Positions 28,512 to 37,214 of a DNA stretch of 64,000 nt are shown here, one piece after another. Position 1 is the stretch's first letter, and every line of letters starts with the position of its first letter. Position numbers and translations under genes: made by a program. A model generated the notes under the pieces. It was not told where the DNA came from. It saw only the letters and a program-made list of their open reading frames with translations, and did not search any database. Source of the DNA: Trinickia sp. Y13 (GTDB taxonomy: Bacteria > Pseudomonadota > Gammaproteobacteria > Burkholderiales > Burkholderiaceae); NCBI RefSeq assembly GCF_029522115.1, contig NZ_JAKWFK010000005.1, forward strand, positions 363,119-427,118, written 5' to 3'.

Positions 28512-29708
28512 ATGAGCAGCAACCGAGGTGTCGTGTATCAAGGTTCGGGCAAGGTCGAAGTGCAATCGATCGACTATCCGAAGATGGTCGATCCGAGTGG
28601 CCGCTCGATCCAGCACGGCGTGATCCTGAAGGTGGTCAGCACGAATATTTGCGGCTCCGATCAACACATGGTGCGCGGCCGCACCACGGCGCCCGTTGGG
28701 CTCGTGCTCGGCCACGAGATCACCGGCGAGGTGGTAGAGGTGGGACGCGACGTCGAGACGCTCAAGATCGGCGATATCGCTTCCGTGCCGTTCAACGTCG
28801 CCTGCGGCCGCTGCCCGATGTGCAAGGACCAGCACACCGGCGTCTGCTTGAACGTGAACGCATCGCGAGCCGGCGGCGCTTATGGCTATGTCGATATGGG
28901 CGGGTGGATTGGCGGGCAAGCCGAGTATGTGCTGGTGCCTTACGCCGATTTCAATCTGCTGAAGTTTCCCGATCGCGATCAAGCGCTCGCGAAGATTCGC
29001 GATCTGACTTGCTTGTCCGATATCTTGCCGACGGGTTATCACGGCGCCGTCACCGCAGGCGTCAAACCGGGCTCGACCGTCTATATCGCCGGCGCGGGCC
29101 CCGTCGGGATGGCGGCCGCGGCGTCCGCGCGTTTGCTGGGCGCAGCGGTGACGATCGTCGGCGATATGAATGCGGAGCGTCTCGAGCACGCGAAGGCAAT
29201 GGGATTCGAGACCGTGAACCTGTCGCTGGACGCTTCGCTCGGCGAGCAGATCGAGCAAATTCTCGGCAAACCGGAAGTCGATTGCGCCGTCGATTGCGTG
29301 GGTTTCGAAGCGCACGGACACGGCAACGCGCACACGCAAGAAGCGCCGGCCACCGTATTGAACTCGCTGATGGAAGTCACGCGTGCGGCCGGCGCCATCG
29401 GCATCCCCGGCCTTTACGTCACGGACGATCCGGGCGCGGCCGATCCGGCGGCGCGGCGCGGCAGCTTGAGCCTGCGGCTGGGCCTTGGCTGGGCCAAGTC
29501 CCATTCGTTCCATACAGGCCAAACGCCGGTGATGAAATACAACCGCAATTTGATGCAAGCCATCCTGTGGGACAGATTGCCGATCGCGAAGATCGTCAAC
29601 GTCACCGTCATTTCGCTCGATCAAGCGCCCGAAGGCTACCGCGCGTTCGACGGCGGCGCGCCGCGCAAGTTCGTCATCGACCCGCACGGCATGCTCAAGG
29701 CGGCCTGA
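28512..29708 (+). CDS. fdhA: Glutathione-independent formaldehyde dehydrogenase
   Basis: A 398-residue zinc dehydrogenase of the Pseudomonas putida FdhA type, which oxidises formaldehyde to formate with NAD. Zinc residues are in NICGSDQHM, GHEITGEVVEVG and CGRCPMCKDQHTGVC, and the nucleotide site is AGAGPVGMAAAASARLLGA. Length and ending (KFVIDPHGML) fit the family. Formaldehyde is released when betaine and dimethylglycine are demethylated, so its place opposite betBA and its promoter repeat link it to that pathway. A frame extends upstream to 28311 without similarity. Confidence 0.92.
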   Translation: MSSNRGVVYQGSGKVEVQSIDYPKMVDPSGRSIQHGVILKVVSTNICGSDQHMVRGRTTAPVGLVLGHEITGEVVEVGRDVETLKIGDIASVPFNVACGRCPMCKDQHTGVCLNVNASRAGGAYGYVDMGGWIGGQAEYVLVPYADFNLLKFPDRDQALAKIRDLTCLSDILPTGYHGAVTAGVKPGSTVYIAGAGPVGMAAAASARLLGAAVTIVGDMNAERLEHAKAMGFETVNLSLDASLGEQIEQILGKPEVDCAVDCVGFEAHGHGNAHTQEAPATVLNSLMEVTRAAGAIGIPGLYVTDDPGAADPAARRGSLSLRLGLGWAKSHSFHTGQTPVMKYNRNLMQAILWDRLPIAKIVNVTVISLDQAPEGYRAFDGGAPRKFVIDPHGMLKAA

Positions 29709-29852
29709 GCCTAGCCTAAACCTGAGCGTGTAGGGCGCCGCGCGGCAAAACGTTATCCGGCGGCGCCCCAGGCTCGCACCATGGGTCTCGAAGGCAGTTC
29801 GATCCCTGTACCAACCGTCCATCGGCATACACGCGAGTTCGGTTCGCCCATA

Positions 29853-31349
29853 TCAATCGGCGCTCGCATAGCTGCCGCGCAGCGCGCTTGCGAATCTGCC
29901 AATCGAGCCCTCGATCTCGGCTTCGTCGATATAGCCGAAACCGAACGCGATACCGCTGTCGAACGTCGTTTGGCGATCGAGTAGAAAGTCGCCGGCAGGC
30001 TGTGCGCCGGCAGCATGATGCGCGGCGAGCGTCGCGATCCGCTTCGCCTGGCGGCGATCTCGATACCTGGCGTACAAGTGAATGCCTGCGCTAGGCGGGA
30101 CCGCGATCAACCATTCGCCGAGTTCGCGCTCGACTACGCCGAGCAACGCATCGCGCCGGCTCGCATAGCGCTTTCTCATCGCGCGTGTGTGCTTCGCCAG
30201 GTGTCCGTCGAGGATGAAGCGTGCGAGCGCCTCTTGAAGCGCCACGTTGCCGCCGTTGTCGGCGCATTGCTTGGCCGCGGCCAAGGCGCCGATCAACCAT
30301 GGTGGCGCCACGACATAGCCCACTCGAAGCGAAGGAAACATGATCTTCGAAAACGTGCCGACGTAGATCACTCGCGCTTCGCGGTCGAGCGTCTGCAGCG
30401 CATCGAGCGGGTCGCTCCCATAACGGAACTCGCCGTCGTAGTCGTCTTCGATGATGACCGCACCGGTGCGTCGCGCGAAGTCGAGCAATGCTTGCCGACG
30501 CGCGAGCGACATTGCGACGCCGGTGGGAAATTGGTGCGATGGCGTGACGCACACGATCCGGACATCGGCTGGCAACGTATCGACGATGAGCCCGTATTCG
30601 TCGACCGGCGCCGGCAAGAGTTGCGCCCCGGCCGCGAGCAGGGCCGCGCGAAGCGGCGGATAACCCGGGTCTTCGATCGCGACCTTGGTATGGCCGGGCG
30701 CGACGAGCACGCGCGCGAGCAAGTCGAACGCTTGTTGCGCGCCCGATGTGACGACTACGTCCTGCTCCGTGCAGACCACTGCGCGCGTGTAGGCGACCCA
30801 CCGTGCGATGGCAGCCCGCAGTAACGGGCGGCCCGCGGCGGACGGGTAGCCGAACGCGTCGGGCAGCGCGAAGCTGCTCGAGTGCAGCAACAAGCGGCGC
30901 CAAACGTCCGCGGCGAACCAGCGATGATCAGGCAGGCCAAGGTGGAAGCCGCGAGCGGACGCCGCCGTCGCCGCAGAGCCGATAGGTTTCTCGCTTGATT
31001 GCGCTTTGCGCCAATCGATGGCGGGCGGCGGCGCCGGTCGCGTGCGAGTGCGAGTGCGAGTGCGAGTGCGCGGGGCCATCTGCCGCCACTGCGCCAGATC
31101 CGCCACCTCGGCCGCCGCACCGGGGCGCGTCACGATGAAACCTTCTGCCATCAGCAGGTCGTACGCGGCGATGACGGTATTGCGCGCGACGCCATAAGCC
31201 TGCGCCACGCGGCGCGTCGATGGCAGCGGTGTTCCGGCGGCCAACCGCTGCTCGACGATCGCGGCGCGCAACTGTTGATGGAGCCGCCGCGCGAGGGTCT
31301 GCGGCCCATGCTTGTCGAGCGAGAGTGGAAACTCGAAAACTGGTTCCAT
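29853..31349 (-). CDS. MocR/PdxR-family regulator (GntR HTH fused to aminotransferase fold), copy 1
   Basis: A 498-residue protein. Residues about 10-80 form a GntR winged helix (LARRLHQQLRAAIVEQRLAAGTPLPSTRRVAQAYGVARNT), followed by a low-complexity linker and a class I aminotransferase-like domain (about 130-490). The pyridoxal-phosphate lysine is in GTFSKIMFPSLRVGYV. Such proteins use PLP as a sensor and regulate vitamin B6, GABA, taurine or other amino-compound genes. The linker holds a repeat of Arg-Thr pairs from a 6-bp DNA repeat (31042-31070). It is divergent from the cupin gene at 31445, a possible target. Confidence 0.88.
   Translation of the reverse strand: MEPVFEFPLSLDKHGPQTLARRLHQQLRAAIVEQRLAAGTPLPSTRRVAQAYGVARNTVIAAYDLLMAEGFIVTRPGAAAEVADLAQWRQMAPRTRTRTRTRTRPAPPPAIDWRKAQSSEKPIGSAATAASARGFHLGLPDHRWFAADVWRRLLLHSSSFALPDAFGYPSAAGRPLLRAAIARWVAYTRAVVCTEQDVVVTSGAQQAFDLLARVLVAPGHTKVAIEDPGYPPLRAALLAAGAQLLPAPVDEYGLIVDTLPADVRIVCVTPSHQFPTGVAMSLARRQALLDFARRTGAVIIEDDYDGEFRYGSDPLDALQTLDREARVIYVGTFSKIMFPSLRVGYVVAPPWLIGALAAAKQCADNGGNVALQEALARFILDGHLAKHTRAMRKRYASRRDALLGVVERELGEWLIAVPPSAGIHLYARYRDRRQAKRIATLAAHHAAGAQPAGDFLLDRQTTFDSGIAFGFGYIDEAEIEGSIGRFASALRGSYASAD
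31042..31070. repeat. Hexanucleotide repeat GTGCGA, in frame
   Basis: Nearly five copies of GTGCGA in a row lie inside the MocR-type gene and encode a run of Arg-Thr pairs in the linker between its domains. The unit is 6 bp, so copy changes alter linker length without a frameshift. Confidence 0.85.
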
Positions 31350-31444
31350 GAAACGGGTGAAATCCGGCTCAAAAAACGGTCCAGTGTACCGCTAAAGTGA
31401 GCACATGAAACGGCGCTTTTGTCGCCCGTACCGGAGCCAAGCTC

Positions 31445-31909
31445 ATGAGCGAGTTTGAATCGACGATCCAATATCTTCCCGCGCGCATCGCGAGCGCACA
31501 TGACATGCCATGGATTCCCGAATCGCCGGTCAAGTCGTGGAAGCCGCTACGCTTTTTTGCCGATGGTCGCGGTTTCGTGGAAATGATGCGCATGAGCCCC
31601 GGTGCAACGATGCCGCTGCATCGCCATACCGGCGAAATTCACGCATTCAATCTCGAAGGCGAACGGGTGCTGTGCACGGGGGAGCGCGTGGGCCCGGGCG
31701 AGTATGTCTATGAGCCGCCGGGCAATACCGATTGGTGGAAGGTGGTCGGCGAAGTGCCGCTGACGGTATTCGTGGTCGTATACGGCGAGGTCGACTTCTT
31801 GGGCGCGGATGGCGCCGTGCGCAACCGCGTTTCCGCCGAGACGCAGTTCAATGCCTATCGTCAGTACTGCGAAGCAAATGGGCTGAACGTGCTCGATCTC
31901 GTCGATTGA
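31445..31909 (+). CDS. Cupin-domain protein (2,4'-dihydroxyacetophenone dioxygenase-like)
   Basis: A 154-residue single-domain cupin. The metal-binding motif is HRHTGEIHAFNLEG, and the second cupin motif region PGEYVYEPPGNTDWW follows. The start region (LPARIASAHDMPWIPES) and the shape resemble the 2,4'-dihydroxyacetophenone dioxygenase family, but related cupins have varied roles. It is divergent from the MocR-type regulator, with 95 bases between them. A 10-bp stem-loop follows its stop. Confidence 0.75.
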   Translation: MSEFESTIQYLPARIASAHDMPWIPESPVKSWKPLRFFADGRGFVEMMRMSPGATMPLHRHTGEIHAFNLEGERVLCTGERVGPGEYVYEPPGNTDWWKVVGEVPLTVFVVVYGEVDFLGADGAVRNRVSAETQFNAYRQYCEANGLNVLDLVD

Positions 31910-31925
31910 GCGGGCGAAGGAATCC

Positions 31926-31951
31926 GCCCGGCGCGAGGGTGCGCGCCGGGC
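31926..31951. terminator. 10-bp stem-loop between cupin and GST genes
   Basis: GCCCGGCGCG (31926-31935) and CGCGCCGGGC (31942-31951) pair perfectly with a 6-base loop, between two converging genes. No T-run follows, so termination strength is uncertain. Confidence 0.5.
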
Positions 31952-31977
31952 AGTGTCCTGCCGTGCTGTGCCGTGAG

Positions 31978-32610
31978 CTACGCGTTTTCGCGTGCGAGCG
32001 CTTCCCGATAAAGCGCCATTTCCTCTTCGAACGCTCGCGCCACGGCTGGCCTGGCCAACGCCCGCTTGAAATAGGCGTGGACCGCAGGCCAATGTGCGAT
32101 ATCGACGTCGCAATAGCGTGCCCAGTTGAGCACCACCACTAGGTAAATGTCGGCAACGCTGAACGCGTCGAGCAACCATTCCCGAGAACTCAGGTGCTGC
32201 TGCAGCACGCTCATGCGCAGCGCGACCTTTTCGCGCGCATAGCGTTTGACGTCTTCCGGTGCGGCGGGATCGAGCATCGGCACGAACAGCGCCTTGTGCA
32301 ATTCCGTGCTGATGAAGCCCAGCCACTGCTGGAGCTTGGCACGTTCGAACCCGCCGGCGGGCGCAAGCTTGGCCGCAGGGAGACGATCGGCCACGTATGG
32401 CAGGATGGCCGTGTTCTCGAACAGCAACACCCCCTCGTCAGTGCGTAGGACCGGCACTTGTCCCACCGGGTTGATCTCGAAGAAATCGCCTCCTCCGAGC
32501 ACTTGTTTGCATTTTGTATCCACCTGCATGTATCGCGCCTCGTACCCGGCTTCGTAAAACGCGATACGCGTAGCCAGCGAACACGCCAGCGGCGAAAAGT
32601 ACAGCTCCAT
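31978..32610 (-). CDS. Glutathione S-transferase
   Basis: A 210-residue GST. The N-terminal thioredoxin-like domain (residues 1-80) has MELYFSPLACSLATRIAF, the cis-proline region NPVGQVPVL and the glutathione-binding ENTAILPYVAD; the C-terminal helical domain includes FSVADIYLVVVLNW. The serine/cysteine near the start (SPLACS) suggests a beta-class-like enzyme. A strong GGAGGAGG ribosome-binding site precedes the ATG. It is divergent from the TetR gene, which probably regulates it. Confidence 0.9.
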   Translation of the reverse strand: MELYFSPLACSLATRIAFYEAGYEARYMQVDTKCKQVLGGGDFFEINPVGQVPVLRTDEGVLLFENTAILPYVADRLPAAKLAPAGGFERAKLQQWLGFISTELHKALFVPMLDPAAPEDVKRYAREKVALRMSVLQQHLSSREWLLDAFSVADIYLVVVLNWARYCDVDIAHWPAVHAYFKRALARPAVARAFEEEMALYREALARENA

Positions 32611-32635
32611 GTTCGACCTCCTCCTCCTCGTTTGA

Positions 32636-32698
32636 TTTTTGTACTATATTGAACAGAAATTCACTGCGTCAAGTATTTTATTCGAAATGGTACAAAAA
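32636..32698. promoter_or_regulatory. Inverted repeat flanking the GST/TetR promoter
   Basis: TTTTTGTAC (32636-32644) and GTACAAAAA (32690-32698) are exact inverted copies, 45 bases apart. The second covers the start codon region of the TetR gene and the first lies just upstream of the GST gene. The two copies could be separate half-operators for the TetR repressor. The region between them is AT-rich, fitting overlapping promoters. Confidence 0.45.
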
Positions 32699-33334
32699 GA
32701 TGATGTGAGCGAGCGGCGCTCGCGCGGACGTCCTCGGGCTTATGACGCCGAGCAAGCGTTGACCCGAGCGCGCGATACGTTCTGGCAAAGCGGGTATAGC
32801 GCGACGACGCTGGATGAACTGAGCGCCGCGACGGGCATGAACCGGCCGAGCCTATACGGCGCGTTCGGCGATAAACGTGCGCTGTATCTCGCCACGCTCG
32901 AACGCTATGTCGAAGTCAATCGAATCGCGATGGAAGAGGCGTTGAGCGGCGATGCGCCGCTCGCCTATGCCCTCCGGCGTGTCTACGATCTTGCCCTGGG
33001 GCTTTACTTTTGCGCCGGTAACCCGCCGCAGGGGTGCTTCCTGATTGGCACCGCGGCCGTGGAGGCGGTGAATGACGATGCCGTGCGCGAGATCCTAGCC
33101 AAGGGATTGCGCGCGTTCGATCGTGCCTTCGAGGCGCGGTTCATTCGCGCGCAAGCGCACGGGGAACTGGGGCCCGACGCGGATGCAGCCATGCTGGCGA
33201 AGATTGCGTCCGCCATCTTGCACACGCTAGCGGTACGCTCGCGTGCCGGAGACAAGCGAGCGGCGCTGCGGGCGACGGCCGAGGCCGGCGTTGCGATGAT
33301 ATGCGCCGCCGGTGCGGCCAAGGGCGGGGTCTAA
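32687..33334 (+). CDS. TetR-family repressor
   Basis: A protein of about 215 residues. The N-terminal helix-turn-helix is clear: YSATTLDELSAATGMNRPSLYGAFGDKRALYLATLERY (shown by its parts LDELSAATGMN and RPSLYGAFGDK), preceded by a basic RRSRGRPRAYD segment. The C-terminal ligand domain includes NPPQGCFLIGTA, typical of the AcrR/YxaF-like group. It is divergent from the GST gene. The start at 32687 is preferred; a frame from 32639 would lengthen it by 16 residues that lack similarity. Confidence 0.87.
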   Translation: MVQKDDVSERRSRGRPRAYDAEQALTRARDTFWQSGYSATTLDELSAATGMNRPSLYGAFGDKRALYLATLERYVEVNRIAMEEALSGDAPLAYALRRVYDLALGLYFCAGNPPQGCFLIGTAAVEAVNDDAVREILAKGLRAFDRAFEARFIRAQAHGELGPDADAAMLAKIASAILHTLAVRSRAGDKRAALRATAEAGVAMICAAGAAKGGV

Positions 33335-33362
33335 CTGACCGCTGGGCGGCAAGCGCCGGGCG

Positions 33363-33827
33363 CTAGTGCAAGGAGTTCAACGAGTCCAACGCCGCCGCGC
33401 CTGCTTGCGCGACCTTGGCGTCTTCGTGCGACTGCATGCCCGAGACACCGATTGCTCCTGCCACTTCGCCGTCGACGACGAGCGGCAGGCCGCCGTCGAG
33501 CGGCGTCAGATTCGTCATGCCGAGCAAGCGCAGATGCAGCCCGCCTTGCGCTAGCGCGTCTTCGAAGCGCTTGGTCGGGCGGCGAAAGTACACGGCAGTC
33601 TGTGCCTTTTGCCGAGCGACTTCGATGCTGCCAAGCTGCGCTTGATCGAGCCGCTGCAATAAAACCAAATGCCCTGCGCTATCGACGATCGCGATCACCA
33701 TCGGCCAGCCGTTGCGCTGCGCCTCGCGCTGCGCGGCCTGCGCGACGCGTTGGGCAAGCTCGAACGTAATCGGTGCGCCGTAGCGAAGGGTGGAGAGCGT
33801 AGGAAGGGTGTCGTTCGTGTCGGTCAT
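33363..33827 (-). CDS. GlcG/HbpS-family protein
   Basis: A 154-residue protein of the GlcG/HbpS (PF03928) family: ITFELAQRVAQAAQREAQRNGWPMVIAIVDSAGHLV, then SIEVARQKAQTAVYFRRPT and the ending GEVAGAIGVSGMQSHEDAKVAQAG. Relatives bind haem or are encoded with glycolate and aromatic catabolism genes; the exact role is unknown. It is divergent from the LysR gene at 33955, which may control it. Confidence 0.85.
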   Translation of the reverse strand: MTDTNDTLPTLSTLRYGAPITFELAQRVAQAAQREAQRNGWPMVIAIVDSAGHLVLLQRLDQAQLGSIEVARQKAQTAVYFRRPTKRFEDALAQGGLHLRLLGMTNLTPLDGGLPLVVDGEVAGAIGVSGMQSHEDAKVAQAGAAALDSLNSLH

Positions 33828-33954
33828 GCGGTTTCTCTTTTAAGGAAGATCGAGGCGAATGTCATGCCTCGGCCTAGAATGTAGGCCTTGTTCGAGGCCC
33901 GCGGTAGCGGCGGGAATCGTCAGTCATTCTTCCGTAAATCGAGAGAATCCAGAT

Positions 33955-34857
33955 ATGAGGGCAGACGAGGACTACGCGGTGTTGCTGGCCGTGGCTGATC
34001 ACGGCAGCTTGACCGCCGCGGCCGCTGCATTGGGGCGTTCGCTGCAATCGGTCAGCCGGACGTTGGCGGCGATGGAACGGCAATTGAACGTGGCGCTTTT
34101 CATCAGGACGACACGGCGCGTCCACGCCACGCCCGCTTGTCTTGCGTTCATCGACAGAATCCGGCCGGCGATGCGCGAGATCGTTGCGGCGCGCGAGGCG
34201 CTGGCCGACCAAGGGCCGCAGCTGCGCGGTGCGATCCGGTTGGCGGCTCCGACCTGGTTCGGGACGCACTACTTGGCGCCTGCCGTCGCCGATTTCATGA
34301 CGCTGCACGGCAACGTCGCCATCGAGTTGTCGTTATCGGAGCGGCACGTCGACTTGGCCGCGGAGCGCATCGACGTTTCGCTCAGACTGGGCGCGCTCCC
34401 GCCGTCGGATCTGAAGGCGAGGCACATTGGCACGCTGCGGCGGGTGATCTTCGGCGCGCCGGGTTACTTCGCCGTTCGGGGGTACCCGCGGGTGCCCGAA
34501 GACTTGGCCGGTCATGAATGCCTGCTGCGAAAGAGCATCGAGGCGGAATCTTGGCGATTCGGCCCCGACGGTCGGGTTGTCCGTGTCAAAGGGCGGTTTC
34601 GATCGAGCCACGCGCAAGCGTGCAATCGGGCTGCGGTGGCTGGGCTCGGCATTGCGCGTGCGCCGTTGGGCCAAGTGCAGGAGTACTTGGACGCAGGCTG
34701 CATCGAACTCGTCTTGACCGAGTATGAACCCGAGCCGGCCCCGATCCATCTCGTCTGGCCGAGCCGGCGCGCGCTGCCTAGGCGGGTGCGCGCGCTCGTG
34801 GACTTTCTCGCGCAACGGATCGTCCCGGAAACCGAGCGCGCGCTGGCGCGAAGCTGA
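33955..34857 (+). CDS. LysR-family regulator
   Basis: A 300-residue regulator. The N-terminal winged helix is seen in YAVLLAVADHGSLTAAAAALGRSLQSVSRTLAAMERQL (parts: GSLTAAAAALGRS, SVSRTLAAMER). The effector domain starts near residue 90 (GAIRLAAPTWFGTHYLAPAV). It belongs to the group that includes many single-gene neighbour regulators. It is divergent from the GlcG-like gene. The ATG at 33955 is favoured over an upstream extension to 33859. Confidence 0.88.
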   Translation: MRADEDYAVLLAVADHGSLTAAAAALGRSLQSVSRTLAAMERQLNVALFIRTTRRVHATPACLAFIDRIRPAMREIVAAREALADQGPQLRGAIRLAAPTWFGTHYLAPAVADFMTLHGNVAIELSLSERHVDLAAERIDVSLRLGALPPSDLKARHIGTLRRVIFGAPGYFAVRGYPRVPEDLAGHECLLRKSIEAESWRFGPDGRVVRVKGRFRSSHAQACNRAAVAGLGIARAPLGQVQEYLDAGCIELVLTEYEPEPAPIHLVWPSRRALPRRVRALVDFLAQRIVPETERALARS

Positions 34858-34882
34858 TCGCTGGCGCGCATCGGCGGGCCCT

Positions 34883-35632
34883 TTACTGCGCGGGCGACTG
34901 CGCGAACCGCATAGCCGCACGCCAGCCCAATTCGCGCTTGGCCTTCTCGCTCGTCACTTCCGCGCCGTCTTCCGCGATGTTGAAGACGCCGCCGCGCGCG
35001 CACTGCACGGCAAGCAAGGCAGCCCAAGCCGCAGCGTCGACATGCAAGGGGCTGGCCCCCTGTGCGGTCTCGCGGCCCGTTCCCGGACCATACAGATTCC
35101 CGTAGCGCAACACGGTGCCGATGCCGCCCGATTCATTGAAGCTCAAGACAGAGCGCTCTAGCGCGATCACGCCATTGACCGTGATGGCGCGGGCGCCTTG
35201 CGCCTCGGAGTCGAGCGGCTGCGACTCCGCATACGGCGCCTGTCCGCTCGCATACGCCCATGCGATGCTTTGCGCGACGATATGTTTGCTGCCCGCAGCG
35301 CGCGCCGCCGCAACGAGGTTGGCGGTCCCTTCGGCGCGGATGCGGGCGTTGCGCGCGATGGCGTCTCCCATGGCTTTCGGATCGAGTCCTGGCGGCAGAT
35401 CGGTCAACTGATGGATCACGATCGACGGTGCGATGCGCTCGATTGCATCGGCCAACGTTTCGCGATCGAACACGTCGACGAGGATCGGGTGCGCGCCTGC
35501 CGCCCGAATGCCGTCGGTGCGATCGAGACGCCGGGTCGTTCCGTAGACCTCATAGCCCGCTTCGACAAGCAACGGCGTGAGTGCGGCGCCGATCGCGCCG
35601 GCTGCGCCAGCAAGAAAGATGGTTTCGCTCAT
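34883..35632 (-). CDS. NAD-dependent epimerase/dehydratase-family protein
   Basis: A 249-residue protein with an N-terminal Rossmann motif (IFLAGAAGAIGAALTPLLVEAGYEVYG) of the extended short-chain dehydrogenase type. Later segments (VIHQLTDLP, SKHIVAQSIAWAYA, VLRYGNLYGPG, GVFNIAEDGAEVTSEKAKRELGW) fit sugar-epimerase-like proteins, but the usual YxxxK is not obvious, so activity is uncertain. It is divergent from the second MocR-type regulator, a likely regulator. Confidence 0.83.
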   Translation of the reverse strand: MSETIFLAGAAGAIGAALTPLLVEAGYEVYGTTRRLDRTDGIRAAGAHPILVDVFDRETLADAIERIAPSIVIHQLTDLPPGLDPKAMGDAIARNARIRAEGTANLVAAARAAGSKHIVAQSIAWAYASGQAPYAESQPLDSEAQGARAITVNGVIALERSVLSFNESGGIGTVLRYGNLYGPGTGRETAQGASPLHVDAAAWAALLAVQCARGGVFNIAEDGAEVTSEKAKRELGWRAAMRFAQSPAQ

Positions 35633-35711
35633 GATGGATCGGGTCCTCGGTTGTGGATTGCGCGAGTTTGCGCGTACGATGCACCAGTGAAAAGAACCAA
35701 AATCACGTGAA

Positions 35712-37211
35712 ATGACTAGGCCATCGTCAAAGCGCGCGCCGCGCGACGTTCATCGAAACGCTGCGTTTTCCCCCATCGATAGGCGAACGCGGGTGCCGCT
35801 CGCACGCCAAATCTACGAGCGCTTGTTGATGGCGATCGACACCGGCGTGCTCGCGCCGGGAGTGCGGGTGGCGTCCGCGCGTACGCTGGCGAGCGAGTTG
35901 GGCGTCGCGCGCGGCACGGTCGAAGCCGCGTATCAGCGGCTGGCCGGAGAAGGCTACCTATTGGCGCGCGGTCCGGCCGGGACGATCGTGTCGCCCCATC
36001 TGCCGCGCGCGCCGCGCGCCGGGCGTGCTTCCGCACCTGCGCCAGTGGGGCGGGCCACGATAACATCGAAGCCGAAGCGGCTCGCCTCGCTGGCGTCGCA
36101 AGCTCAGTCGCCGTTGCCGCTGCAATTGGGCATCCCGGCGCTCGATGCATTTCCGCGCAAAGTGTGGGCAAGGCTCGCGGCGCGCCGCGTTCGGACGAGC
36201 TCGATAGCTGATCTCGGATATGGCGATCCGTGCGGGGAGCCCGCGCTTCGGCAAGCCATCGCCGCATATCTGCTCGTGTCGCGCGGTGTTCCGTGCAGCG
36301 CCGATCAGGTGTTCGTCACGACAGGCTATTGCGCCTCGCTCACGTTGGCGGCGAGCGTGCTGCTGCGGCGTGGCGAGACCGTATGGATCGAAGATCCCGG
36401 CTACCCGCTCACGCGCACGGTGTTGGAAAGCGGGTCGTGGATTGCGCATCCGGTCCCCGTCGACGCGGACGGCCTGAACGACGCGGCCGGTCGCGAGGGG
36501 GCGCCCCACGCTCGTATGGCCGTGGTGACGCCGTCGCACCAAGCGCCGCTGTGCGTCTCGATGACGGTCGCGCGCAGGCTAGCGTTGCTCGACTGGGCGT
36601 CGCATGCGAAGGCTTGGATATTCGAAGACGACTACGACGGCGAGTTTCACTACGCCGGGCCTACGTTGCCCGCGCTCAAGAGCTTGGATGCGCGCGACCG
36701 CGTCGTCTATGCCGGGAGCTTTTCGAAAGTGCTGTTCCCCGCGCTATCGCTCGGGTATGTGGTGGCCCCGAAGGCAACCGCACCCGCGTTCGAACGCGCG
36801 CTTCGCGCCGCGCCGAGCCGCGGTTCGCGCTTGTTGCAGGAGACGGTTGCCGAACTATTGACGGCTGGACACTTCGCCCGTCATTTGAAGAAAATGCGCT
36901 TGCTCTATGCGCGACGGCGCGCTTGGCTCGTGCAGGCATTGCGCGAGGCGCTCGGTGAGCGGCTGGAGGTCGATCCGACCCGCGGGGGGATGCATCTGGT
37001 CGTGCGCATTCGCGCGCGCGTCGGCGATCGCACGCTGGCGCGCCGGGCCCAAAAAGCGGGATTCGCGTGTCAGGCGCTTTCGGAGCGGTATGCGACGACT
37101 GCGCTGCGCCGGCGCAGCCACGGCTTGCTGATGGGTTTCACCAACGTGGGGTCGCCCGCGCAAGCGCGAGAGATCGCGCGCGGTTTGCGCGCTGCGTTCG
37201 CTATCGAGTGA
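35712..37211 (+). CDS. MocR/PdxR-family regulator, copy 2
   Basis: A 499-residue regulator of GntR helix-turn-helix plus aminotransferase-fold type. The DNA-binding part is LARQIYERLLMAIDTGVLAPGVRVASARTLASELGVARGTVEAAYQRLAGEG; the PLP lysine is in YAGSFSKVLFPALSLGYVV. It is divergent from the epimerase-like gene by 79 bases, which suggests that gene is its target. It ends 3 bases before the converging GbdR gene's stop. The ligand is unknown. Confidence 0.88.
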   Translation: MTRPSSKRAPRDVHRNAAFSPIDRRTRVPLARQIYERLLMAIDTGVLAPGVRVASARTLASELGVARGTVEAAYQRLAGEGYLLARGPAGTIVSPHLPRAPRAGRASAPAPVGRATITSKPKRLASLASQAQSPLPLQLGIPALDAFPRKVWARLAARRVRTSSIADLGYGDPCGEPALRQAIAAYLLVSRGVPCSADQVFVTTGYCASLTLAASVLLRRGETVWIEDPGYPLTRTVLESGSWIAHPVPVDADGLNDAAGREGAPHARMAVVTPSHQAPLCVSMTVARRLALLDWASHAKAWIFEDDYDGEFHYAGPTLPALKSLDARDRVVYAGSFSKVLFPALSLGYVVAPKATAPAFERALRAAPSRGSRLLQETVAELLTAGHFARHLKKMRLLYARRRAWLVQALREALGERLEVDPTRGGMHLVVRIRARVGDRTLARRAQKAGFACQALSERYATTALRRRSHGLLMGFTNVGSPAQAREIARGLRAAFAIE

Positions 37212-37214
37212 GTT

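Noticed and set aside
29733..29768. Inverted pair GGGCGCCG / CGGCGCCC after fdhA
   Set aside because: The 20-base loop is long and no T-run follows, so I did not list it as a terminator.
31042..31070. CRISPR-like repeat
   Set aside because: The unit is 6 bp and has no spacers; it is a coding microsatellite.
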